Below, piece by piece: positions 24,761 through 36,600 of a stretch of 64,000 nucleotides of DNA; position 1 is the stretch's first letter, and every line of letters begins with the position of its first letter. The position numbers and the translations under genes are program-made. The notes under the pieces were generated by a model, which was not told the origin of the DNA, did not search any database, and was given only the letters and a program-made list of their open reading frames with translations. The stretch is from Erythrocercus mccallii (lineage: Eukaryota; Chordata; Aves; Passeriformes; Dicruridae): the NCBI GenBank assembly GCA_013397435.1, contig VZRG01001564.1, positions 62,001 through 126,000 on the forward strand. Direction: 5' to 3'.

Positions 24761-27700
24761 CTACTATCTATCTGAAGGGTAGGTATAGATCATTTTTAGG
24801 GGACCATCAAACCTAGTCCCAAGAGAATTTTCTCAGATTTGGATTGAGCTTCTGTTCTACCCAGCTTATAAGAAATAGTGCTTTTGATAGTTAATTTATC
24901 TGGTATTATTTAAGGTAATTTTTGAGTTATTTCTCATACCAAAAATTTGAATCATCTGGGTAGAGAACTTCAGAAGTATTTCTTATGCTCAAACCTTTTT
25001 GTGTAGGGGTGTGTTTTCCACATGTGATGGATATGTATGGGCTGAGGTGAACAGCAGAACAGGTAATTCCTGGGCATCCCACTGCTCAGCCCTCCTCCAG
25101 AATCCCACAGCACTAGGAGTGTGTTTTATCTGCAATGTGTATTTCCCCCTTCAGTGAGGAAACCTTACCTTCATCTGCCTGCTTTAGCCACCATTTTTTT
25201 CTGTTAAGTTCCTTTCTCTAAGTGCCTCCTCTCCTGGGTTAACCTCTCCTCTAGCAGCAGGCTCTTCAGCAATGCCACCACACTGCTGGCAAGGAGAGGG
25301 GGAGAAGAAAAGCCTCTCCTTTGTATTACAAATTCAAAGGGTCATTATTCCATCGTTCCCTATGGACAAATGTGTGAAGATTATTGTGGGAAGTTAGTAT
25401 TTATTCTGAAACTCTAATATGATCCTCTTGAACATTTTAATAATGCATTCTCTGGGGTCCGTGCTGCAAGAGTTTAAAAGGAAGCAGTATGGGTTAGCAT
25501 TGGATGGCTGCTGCTTTGCTGGAATAGTCTAAGTTGTGGGGTTGCTTTTGATCAGTCCCTGCTTAAAAAAAAAAAAAGCAGAAGTCCCTTTGCCCCCTTC
25601 CTCACCAGCCTAGAGTTTTTATCAGTTACATTGATCTAGAAGCAAGAACAAGGCCACAGTATTATATGTCCGCATTTGTTACACTGATTTACGAGTTTCT
25701 TAATTCTAAGACCCTTACCTTATCAATGGCCTCAGGAAGTGCTAAATCCCTGATATTAAGCAGAGAAAGAAAACATTTAGCATCAAAATAGGTGGGGTTT
25801 TTATTTTTATTTTCTTGGAGACAAGTACAGGATAAACAGCATTCACTTGCAATTTGCTGCTTTCACTGGAATTTTAAAACTTCCCTAATATGCGTTGTTT
25901 CTGTAGGGTCTGATTATAAACATATGTGTGGGACAATGCACATGCATGCTCAGATCAGGTCACTGGAGCTTTCTTCATCTTTAAAGCTCAAAAACCATAA
26001 ATCAAGATGAAAATACTCCAGCCAGGAGCTTTACCAATTGATACAATTTTAAAATAGGCCGCTGCTAAGGCTTGGGGGAAAGCTGACATGATGACTTTTA
26101 TAATAGCAGAACGTTTAAGGTTATAGAAATAAAAGGAAGAGGATGAAATCAGTCGCGTTGATCTTAGCCTGCAGGCTCTCTCAGCTAACTCGAAGCTCCA
26201 GCAATTATTTCTGCTCTGGCTTTTCCCCCTTTTTTTCAGCAGTCTGTTTGAAATGAAGCAGAACCAGGCATGGCAAGCTTATCAGTGTCGTTAGCTGACA
26301 GAGAGCACATCACACCTGCTTTTACTTGCTAGTTTTTCAGGCACTTTATGCCACAGAAGAATGTTCATTTTGTTCTTATAATGTGTAAAGATTCATTTAT
26401 TTCACCTTTTGAACTTGACAGAGCCACTCAGTTTTGATGGGAGTTTGTTTTCAACCTGGCATTTGGAAAACCCTGGCAATTACTGGACTGTGGCCCAAGG
26501 CTACCTTGATAAAATATAGAGATGATCAAACCCAACAGACTATGGGTCTGGCCCAGCTAAAGCACCCAGCCCACTGAGAGCCTGTGGGACTAAGGCTGAG
26601 GCTCAGATGTGCCAGTGTCATCTTGATCTGTTCCCACAGCAGCTCCCATGGACACCCACCAGAGCATCAGGGCATGGGCAGGAACCCTGCAGGACCAGTG
26701 GAAGAGGTACTCACTTCTTCCTGGGTAGGAGTGATAGCGAAGATAGGGCCAGGAAGCTTCTCTTCATACTTGTCACCTTTGGGAGTTTTAGTCTTGAGTT
26801 TTCTAATTTCTCCTTAGAGAAAAACTGGAGTGTTACAGTTTTTGTCTGATGTGTAGTTATTTTAGCAGCTCCTGCCCAGCTTGTTATGGAATCATGCAAG
26901 ATTAGGAGGATCATAATCCACAATAAGAGGTCTAACCCATCTTTTCCAAAAAGCTGTTCCCATCTGTGGTACAGATAGGTCATTCTTTATGTGCTTTGCA
27001 GTCAGGCCCATCTAATCACACTGCTCAAGGAGCAAAGGAATTCATTCACCCAAAGGGTCCCATTACAAGATATTCTGTCATCTCCATTTTAAACCTGTGA
27101 AAGCCTTATTTTGAGTGCCACTGCCAAATGTGATAACAGGAGTCTTGCCCTACTGAAGAGAGCTCAAGTATCTGGGATCAGTGCTATGTAATTGTTCTTA
27201 CACAGACCTACTTTCAGTTGCACAATGATGCTTGCAGGATTTGAGCTTGTAGCATTGAAAGCAGTAGGATCCTCTCTGCTGACTTTTAATGAGAACAGCT
27301 CAGACCTTCACTAAAGCTGGCACTCGGGCAAAAGATTTCAAATATTTCTTGCAGCTATTGTTGTTTTCTAGTCAAACAACCTACTAGTGACAATTTTGTA
27401 ACTCTCAAATACTTGCAGATAACTGGCTAATAGACAGTCTATGAATGTCTATGCCACGTCAAAATTCCAGGTGCTCTTTCAAAACTGCTACCATGTCAGA
27501 GCTCTGCTTTCCAGATGCAGGCAGCCAGGTTCTGAATATATCCTTACTGATGTGATCCCTTTACATTTGGTCATTGGGAGTGAATCTCATTGAAGAAATT
27601 CAGAATAAATCTGGACTGTGAGCCTATAATGTGAACATACCTAATCACACTCTCTAAATGGCAAGAAATAAAACCCAGGGAAAGAGCTGGATGTAGAAGC

Positions 27701-28889
27701 GTTTCTGGTGATTGCTTAGAGAACAGCTAAATAATCATATGCATATGAAATAATTTGGTGTGCCTGAGATAGAATCCTTGGCACAATAGAAACTATTTTA
27801 ATAAATTCCTGCAATCAAATCTAAATTACAAAACAAAATGCTCAAGTTGTTTATAGGAGTGAGGGGAACTGATCAAGGGCTGGGCTGTGCCATGAGCTGG
27901 CAGCCCGGTGTTGTCCTTGGAGCAGACAGGAGGGAGCCTGGCTCCCTAAATCACCTTTTCCTTCCTCCATCCCTCTATGACAGCCCCCATCTGAAGGTAC
28001 ATTCTGCATAGCCCCTGCAGGCTATAGAGGAAAGAGGGAGAAGCCCGAGGCTGCAGAAATCCTTGCACACTCCCAGCTTTACTACGTGGGATATAATGCT
28101 TGTCCTCCTGGGCAAGGATGGAGAGAAAAGGAAGGGCTGAAACTTTTATTTTGAGCTAAGTTTGTGGAACCCAAGAGAATATTGCTGGGAATGACCTCAG
28201 GGAGATGTCTGTTGAAAAACCTGGGCTTCAGGAAGGGCTGTGGTCTGTGTGGGCAGGATTTGGCTCTTTGTCTTAATTTGAGTGTCTGTGACTCCACAGA
28301 CTCCACTCAGCTTATTTTCCTGAGTCCAGTGATAAATATCTCAAAGGACTGTATGATAGACATGCAGCAGAAACAATTTAAGTGCTGCTTATAGTGTCAT
28401 GAAACAAAAACAGATTCTCTGCCAGCTGCTTCCTTTATCAGCTCTTCTGGGAAGATTTTCCTGTGTTTTGAAACACATGGCTGTTTCTTAAAGCGCCAAA
28501 CAAGTGTTTTTAATGAACCTGGATAATTTACTGGTTTATTTGGTTAATTGTTGGGATCAAGATCATATTTTTAAAAAACTCCAAATCCAAAAATATTTAT
28601 TTCAGCATGTGATAATTCAGCATTACTGCATTATTCTTGTTCAGCTGTATTACTTAATAAATTATATTTCTATTTGTAAGGTATTTTAAATCTGAAACAG
28701 TTACTCTGGAAATGTCTGAAATTGCACCATTAAAGATGTGATTACAGATGAAATGAAGTTTGTAAATGGGAATTGCAAGGTTGCTTATTTTCTGGACCTT
28801 TTCCCATCTTCCTTAAAGGATGCCTTGTGAGAAGGGCTGGGCTAAAAATGCACAATATTTACTCCCTCCTTTCCCCACTATTTACAAGC
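24761..28889. other. Unique non-coding sequence, no gene seen
   Basis: Mixed AT-rich DNA with a 13-bp poly(A) run at about 25565-25577. A GC-richer patch at 26560-26740 carries short chance frames. An ATATGCATAT palindrome lies near 27740, and CpG-retaining sequence near 26150. A segment at 26880-26960 faintly recalls a CR1 end but lacks ordered blocks, so it is not called. Confidence 0.5.
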
Positions 28890-29175
28890 TTTCAGATTTT
28901 CTAGACTATGTATAAGGATAAAGAGACTGTAAATATGCCGGAAAGCTTTATAAGTCTGCTACCATTCCGCAATCAGCTGTAACTGTCCAGCATATAATAT
29001 GTTACACACAAGCATAAAATAAGCTCCTATGTGCCTTTATAGACTATGTCTTGATGAATATTTATTATATCTCATTATTGCAAAATGTTCCTGCAAAAGC
29101 ATCTGATTGACAATTAGTTTATTGCTGTTTTGTATCATTTTTGCTTTGGCAGAGCCTTAAAAACTGACAAGCATT
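28890..29175. promoter_or_regulatory. Possible conserved element with PBX-MEIS-like site
   Basis: AT-rich and free of long frames. TGATTGACA at 29104-29112 matches nine bases of the known PBX-MEIS recognition sequence and is overlapped by CAATTAG (29111-29117), a homeodomain core. Two ACTATGT blocks flank the interval, near 28905 and 29042. Clusters like this occur in developmental enhancers. Function here is inference. Confidence 0.25.
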
Positions 29176-32100
29176 TTATTATCTATATTTGGCTTTGGAA
29201 AGATTCTGAAAATTCACTGAAAATGTATACATAAAAAAAAAACCCCACCCAAAGCAAAGTAATCTTTGTTTGACCCTAGGTTATGTTTTGCGGTATCCTA
29301 ATACCACCTCCATTATTCTCTTTAGTTTAAACTAATGGACTGATATTATGCTGGGCAACTTTAATTAGGGTGTCTATTGCTTAGTAGGCAGCATTTTTGC
29401 TTTCAGGCAAGTATGACATGTTGTACAGTAGAGACTTAATTCCTGTTTAGGGAGAAACCATAATACATCTCAGTTGGCAAGTGCATTGTAAGCAACCACT
29501 CTTAGAGAGAAAATAATTTAAAAAATGTATTCTCTCCTAGATACAAAACACCCATAATCCCATTAATGTAAATGAGTGATTACACGTGTGTGCATCACTG
29601 GGAGAATACATTGTCAGGAGATGCCAGAATTTTAGATGAGATAGAAATAGCACATGGTATATAATTTAATGAAGAACCCAAATATTCCTGAGAAGAAAGT
29701 TCTGTGTTACTGTCAAGGCAGAATCTCTGGATTTTTATTTTTATTGTTTCATTAGAATTATAGGAGAAATAATCTCTAAGGCTCTATTTCTATATTAATA
29801 ATTTTCTATCTTCAGCTTTCCTTTCATAGCTTTTTAGATTTGCCTTGCAAATTCAAGTTCACATTTACTGGAGATGACTTTAATGAAAGGTGAGTTTGTT
29901 AGATGATATTGTGGGTGCACATATATTTCTGGAGATATTTTGTTGAAATGTTACAGTCCCTGGGACACATCATACAATTCAATATCAGTGTTACTGACAT
30001 ATCTGTGAAAACAATCACAAAGATAAAGAAGGTGCTCCATCATGTGTTCATTTCCATCAAATTAATAATACATGAAGTTCACATAGTACAAAATGTCAAT
30101 TATTTATTTTTTTGTATATGCAAAACCCAAAAAGCATTATGCAGGAAGAATTTTTGTTGTCAGAAAAAGAATATGAATTTAAAAGATCAATGGTAATTGT
30201 TCCATTTTAAAGGAAAAATTATTATTTTTGCAATACAGGAGAAGATGCTATTAAAATGTTTGTTTATACTATATTCTGTTGGACATTTTGTGAAAGCAGA
30301 CAGAGACTTATACTTCAGTCCTTTCAGAATATATGTTATAAAAAATTAAGATATACACTGCCATAATCCTAACCTTTTGCATGAAAGGAATAAGGATGGA
30401 ATATTTCAGTAAAAACAAGCAGTGATTTTTAAGTTATAGTAAGACATTAAGACTGGGAAAACTCAGGTGAAAAAACCCACTGTAAACATAATGAAGTTAT
30501 TGATTTTAATTTTCTGCCTTTCCCATTGAAGAATGAAGCATCTGTGTAGGATAGCTGAAACAGAAAAGTGAAGAAATTGGAAATCTAGAGCAGATCTAGT
30601 GGGGGGCTTCAATAGCTTTAAGATAAATTTTTTTTTCATATGTTTTACTGGGAAAAAAAATACTGAACAGTAGCATTAACTTAGTTGTGTCTCCACAAGT
30701 ATATATGTTTGGACATATTTCTCATTGGTATTCAAGTATATGTGTGCTAGTCAGTTTAGACCATTTGGCAATAAAATGTTATTCTGAAAATCCAGACTCC
30801 TTTTCCACAAACGAAAACAACCACACAAAAGCTCAGTCCTAGGGAAGGTTGGGAGTTTAGTGTGAATTCAATGACCAGGCCCTGGATTCCAATCTGATCC
30901 TAATCTCACAAGTTTAGTATTTTTATGCCAATAAAATAACAAATAATTTCTTGCCTATAAATAGACTTGTTGTAAATTTGGTTTTACTGAAGAGGTCATT
31001 ATTTCCTACAATGAAGGCTTCAGCAAAAGCATATTTTGCTTTGGTAACTCTGTTGCCAAAATGATTATATGAAAAATGCTGATTAAACCAGTTTCTTTTG
31101 GATTGTATTATGATTTTCTGTGGAAGTTTAGCATTCTGTGCAATAGAAAAATTGCAAGTCAAAAAGTTTTTATAATATTGAAAATTTCAGCTCTGGTACA
31201 TTAAAAATCTATGAAGAAATTTAAACCAGAAGTCGTAGCAAAATGCCTGAGCTGCAATGCAGACATGTACATCAAGGAACTGGAAATTCTGGGGTGTTTT
31301 TTCCATTTTTTACTGTGTCTCTGACCTAAATAGTGATTTGCTTTATCTCTGCTTTTGTCTTCCATCTCTACAATAGAGCTGTGAAGATTAATCCATTAGT
31401 GATTGTAAAGGGTTCGTATTAGTAGTGGTGGTGTAGTCATGATATTCTTAGAATAAAAGTGAGGCAAGATATTTAGGGAAGATTCAGTATCTCTTATTAG
31501 TTATAGGCGTTATAGACATTAGAGTTATATTAGACATACTTAAGGAGAAGCAGATAAAAAATGGACACACAAGCCCACTTTTCAGGTCTGAAATACAAGC
31601 TGCAACCTTGGTATATTCAGGTGAGGTGTTCTGGAACTCACATAACTCTCCCCTATCCAGCCAGCCCCCAGCTGCCCTTGGAGGGCCAGGGCTGCTGAGA
31701 AAAGCTGTGGGAATGCCCAGCATTGTGCTACCAGGGCCTTCAGAACCTTGGGGTAATAGTCCTGCTAGCTGAGAAGCAAGAAAAAAAGGCAGTGGGCAGC
31801 AGGTTAGGGCTCTTGTGCTACAGATTCCCATCGGAACGAGAAGTTAGAGACCTACTTGCTAAGCACACTCAGTGGAAAATGAAGTTCCTCTTGCAGTACA
31901 GAGGAGCTACTGCTGCCTGTGCTGGCAGTATTTAAAACCGTCCATTGCCAACAAAAAAAGGATGACTACATGAAGTCAAATATGTGTGCACATTCATATT
32001 TGTGGGGGAATCCACTGTCGAGCTTCTTTGAGAAACACACCAAAGTTATATGCTCAGAAGTAAGACCTGAATAATATCCTGAAATGAAGATCACTTTCTT

Positions 32101-32231
32101 CTCTTAAAATAAAGGAATGACATTTAGTAATTCTTTGTCAAAAGAGGTAGAGACCAAGTCATCATGTCTCATTTACAGCATTCTGATGTTGAGGAGATGT
32201 AGTTACAGTCTCAGATGCTTCACTGGACTCA
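29176..32231. other. AT-rich unique sequence, no gene seen
   Basis: AT-rich DNA with few frames. One + strand frame of 97 codons (29903-30196) is Ile/Lys/Phe-rich and matches no family I know. A GC-richer patch lies at 31640-31740. Nothing else was recognised. Confidence 0.5.
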
Positions 32232-32290
32232 AGAACATCATTGTGCTTGGTGCTGTACAAGCAAAGCTGATAGGTCAGTCCAGTGGGTCA
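32232..32290 (+). repeat. Possible ancient amniote repeat fragment
   Basis: The run 'cattgtgcttggtgctgtac' followed by 'aagcaaag' resembles the 'tgtgctaggtgctgtacaaacac' block common in old amniote interspersed repeats. The remaining sequence does not align convincingly by eye, so family and boundaries are uncertain. Confidence 0.3.
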
Positions 32291-32521
32291 GGAAAACAGA
32301 AATACACAAACAACACTGAGAGTCAGAGCAACAAACAGAGGCTTTAGCACATCTAAGCCACCCAGTAGTTGCCACACTTTGTATGGATGCAACAGCAAAG
32401 AAATTTGGGAAGGAATTTGATGGAGACTTCTGCTATCATGTTCTTCTGAAGGTCATCTGTGTTCTGTGGGTGAGGAATTTTGGGGAGTGCCTTAGTGCTG
32501 AGTGGTTGATGAGGTGCTTTT

Positions 32522-32575
32522 GGGGGTAGGGGGCTCACATGCCAGGGTTTGGTGACAAAGGGACGGGAAAGGGGG
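32522..32575 (+). other. G-rich tract with extended G-quadruplex potential
   Basis: GGGGG runs lie at 32522 and 32529. GGG or longer runs follow at 32545, 32560, 32565 and 32571. The last three are closely spaced (loops of 2 and 3). The 12-base gap before them makes this an extended rather than canonical quadruplex motif. Confidence 0.45.
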
Positions 32576-33576
32576 ACAAGCTGCAGGACAGCTGGCAAAC
32601 GTAGGACAGGAAGAATGCCAGCTACAGCCCCTGCCCCAGCTTCTCTGCCAAGTTCAGTTTTGGCTCTGGAGATGTGAGGAGCTGATTGTACAGGGAAGTG
32701 GTGGCTCTTTAGGCACCAACACAACTAAGATAACTCATGGTAATTGAAGTACAGTCAGAGGCTTCAATCCAGCAATCCTTCCTGGCACAGCTAATCAGGG
32801 CTCTATCCAGGGGGTTACAGCAGGGCACAGGACCAGTCTGGCTGCTCACTTGTTGGTTGAGCACTTAGTGTTTTCATCAGGTTTTTGTGCAACGCAGCAT
32901 GGCACAGTAACTCCAGGGAAATATATAATGCAGAGAGAAGGTTACTGGGTCTGCCCAGCTTCTTTGCGGTTACATGTCTCGGGAAGCTGTGAGTCACCCT
33001 GAAAATAGGATTCATAAAGTCATGATGGTATTGAGATGGCTGAAAATGTTTCAGTTGCCTGTTTTTGTGTACAGACACAGAGCAATCAGTGATGTGGAGC
33101 TCCTGTTAGGATGCAGCACTGGAGCTTTGTGGCAGGCATTGTTTGCATGGGGCAGAGCTGCTGGGTGAGGCAGAGCCCTCCTGCAGCACCAGCACTGACT
33201 GCCATCAGTGCAACAGCATTTCAGTGAGATGTGCAACATCCCTCATTATACAGTGAGCCTCATTTCCCTTCTTAAGTACCTTAACTTGGCTGGAGCTCTA
33301 TGGTTGCTGTGGTTGAGGGAGGAAAGACCAGATTAATTCCTTACTCCAGTTGTGATGGGTTTTCCATCTACTCTTCCATTCTTATGCTGACGTGTCACCA
33401 CTTCAGTTAGTTGCTTCTGAATTGTACTATTGGAAAAATAGAAACAAATCTATAAGCTTATACATCTGGAATAATTTTTAAGGAACACTTATAAAGAATA
33501 TCTGTATAAAGTCTGAAAATCTGTGTTCCTAGATTTTCAGATTAATTTAAATTAATATATGCAAAAGTTTTAGACT
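32576..33576. other. Unique non-coding sequence, no gene seen
   Basis: Mixed-composition DNA with short overlapping frames on both strands at 32815-33239 and no recognisable protein. The interval becomes AT-rich after 33420. Confidence 0.5.
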
Positions 33577-33615
33577 TCTAGTTATTTCACTCTAGTTATT
33601 TCACTAGTTATTTCC
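33577..33615 (+). repeat. 14-bp tandem repeat, about 2.8 copies
   Basis: TCTAGTTATTTCAC occurs exactly at 33577-33590 and 33591-33604. A partial third copy, TAGTTATTTC, begins at 33605 and lacks the first two bases. It is a small minisatellite from local slippage. Confidence 0.85.
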
Positions 33616-36600
33616 AACTCTTCTCACAAACATTGCTATTAAGGACAAAAATGATACAGCCAGGGTAGGGTTGGGAAGGCAGCTGTAACCTGGACCAGGC
33701 CTGCTGATGGAAGGGGAGAGCAGCAACAAGCTCAGGTGGTCCTGTTTCTGTCCAGGATTTCCTGGAGTGAAATGTGTGCTCATGTGTAGAGCAGATGCTC
33801 AGTGCATTTGCAGCAGAGCCGTGGTACACCAGAGCTCCAGCACGTGCCCTGTGCCCCCCATAGGTGCTCATGCTGGACATTTGGCCCATACTTACTCAGG
33901 AGCCACTGGTTTGGCGTTTCTGCATGCCCATCAGTCTGCAAGTAGTTAGTTATGTCTGGGTTGCCAGAAATCCTAGCACAATGTCCAGAGTGTTTACATT
34001 CAGCCCTGGCAAAATTTCCAGGGGGGAAAAAGATGACAAGTCCACAGCAACGCCATTGTAGCCTGACATAAAAACTTCCAACACCTGGAAAATGTTAATG
34101 CTTTTAATATATTATTGGTTTTATGGTGGAAACCCATCCCCTCAATGAATTTTGCAAAGATAACCTCCTATATGAAAGAAAAGCAGATTTTTTTTTTTAG
34201 TCTGAAGTAACCAGGTAGAGCGATTGTATAATTGCATTACCTGCTGTAATGGCACAGGGTGCCAGGCATTGGTACATGGTCCACTCTAAGCATAGCTTCA
34301 CCAGTGAGCTGGGGTTTCTTACTTGAGAAATTGTACTTACTACACATACCCTCAAAAAAAAATCCTATGATTTTGAGAGGATCTTTTCAATCCAGACTGA
34401 ATGGGTCCTTCTGTAATACCACTAAATTGCCTCTGAGTGTCTCTACAGTTCATCTCCTTCTAGGAGCAGCCAAGCAGGAATAATGCAAGAGAAATGAGTC
34501 ACTGAAATTTATTGGTGTCAGCTTTGGCTTTGTATTCATAACATCTTTTACTGTTATTTTTAAGGATATTGCAGATTGGAACAAGGGAGGATCAAGTGTC
34601 TCAGTTGTGTTTAAAGGAAGTAAATCTTTAAGAAATTATTGTGAAACAGATGTTAAATAAATGATTTTGAGTTCAGATCTGTGACAGAAAGGTTACCTAG
34701 GGAGACTCTTTAATAGCAAAACTTACAGTGATTTAGACCTTTGGCTGATGAAGGGAACTCAGACTTTTTATTGTCATAAGTGCATAATGCAGTGATTTAA
34801 CACTCAAGTAGAAACATGGATTGTTGTCTCTCCTACGTTATTTTAAGCCAATGATCATTTATTTTAAGAGACCGTCCTATCTGTCAGGTGAAGAGGTTCA
34901 TTAAGGATTGCAGGTGAAATTCCAGTGGCTTTTGGTTATGCACAATACTGAGATGCGTGTGTTGGTAAGAGTGGGTAAAACTGGGAATTGCATGTATCTT
35001 TACCAGAGTGAAAATCAGACTTTGAAAACAAGAATCTTGAGCAGATAGTAAGAACTTGCTATGCAATTGTTAATGAGGTTTTGATATGCACAATATCTAT
35101 ACAAAAAAAGAAAACATTGTGTACGTGTAATTTGTACAAGTGACCTATACATATAATTGCTCAGTAGCACATAATTGAATAGATGTCCTAATGAACTTTC
35201 ACAAATTTTTAAACACCTTTCCACCGGGGAAAAAACCCAAGCACATTAAGTAGACAAGGCATACTATGTTTTGTCTCAGAGCTGCACTAGTTCTTGTTCT
35301 TTCTGCTCCATAATAACATCCGCATGCATGTAAGGGTTTACATCTTTGAAACTGAAGTCTTCTTGGTCACTGTTATTCAGATAAGTTTATCAAGAAGACA
35401 TTTCATGACTGTTTCTTCAGGACAGTTCAGTTACAATGTGAGCCTTACAACTGAACTGGCCATTCACAGGCACAGCAGCAAATATTTTGTTTAAAGAGGC
35501 AACTGAAGTATTAGCAAAATGGAATTTCTTTCTATTGAGATATTTTGTTGCTGCTGTATTACATATTGACTCACCTTTGCGTTGTAAGTTGTATGCAAAA
35601 ATCACTATGGAGAGAAATGAAAGCTGAAATTGTGCTCCTTGGTCTGATGTTTACAATAGAAATATTTCTCAACCTCAAACGTGAAGCCTCTCATGAACAT
35701 GAGGAACAATTGATGCATTTAGTCAGACCTGGAGAATGTAGACACTTGTGTTGTTACAGCTCCATGAATAGTGTTGTGGAATAGAGGGAAGTACAAACAT
35801 TTACTTTTTGCATGGTAACAACACTGGCTACATTATATACAAAAAGGGAGGGGAAAAGAAGCAGCTTGTCTCACTCTGATGAAGGTTCAGGATTTTGAGA
35901 TTACATGGCAGAATAGCAAATCATTTTAAATAAAACACTACATATTTATTCCTCTCTAGGAAACTTTTACACCCTTCAGTGAGGGAAAGTAATTTGCTCT
36001 TTAGTATATAAAAAGATATATTGTTCTGTTCTCTTTGAAAGAGCTCTTATGCTCATTGTTTGAGGCAGGGATATGTTCCTTCCACTGAAAATATAATGCC
36101 TTGATAGTAAGTTTGACAAGGTTAGACTCATACCGATAGATTTACATACTCGTCATAATGAGAATAACAATTTGGCTGAAGACAATCAGATTTTAGAGTC
36201 CTAGGCCTTAGAAAACAGTTTTGTTTTCCCCTATCCTGCACCTTGTACATCACTGCATGTATGAGAACCTTGGGGAGTTCTCAGTGATCTCTGATCACAC
36301 ATCTGTCTTGGCAATGGTCTCTCTGTCCTCAGCATTGGCTACTTGTACCTAGAGAGGAGGAGCCTGAGACCAGAGAGGGGGCTCGGCAGCAGCCCTTTCA
36401 CAGGCACATTTCAATAATTGTCCACCTGCTGCTGAGGTGTGCCTGTGTGTTTTCTGTGGCTGGCAGAGTCCTCCATTCTGGTCTCCTCCATCTCTGCTAC
36501 TGAGGGACATCTGGGCAAAACTGTTCTTGCCCTGGGAAATGCTCCCTGCCTACCTTAGACTGCAGAAACAGTCAGGGCTGTTCCACAGCCTGGGAGGTGG

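Noticed and set aside
26880..26965. CR1-like wording ('atggaatcatgcaag', later 'aagctgttccc')
   Set aside because: The characteristic intermediate blocks are missing or out of spacing.
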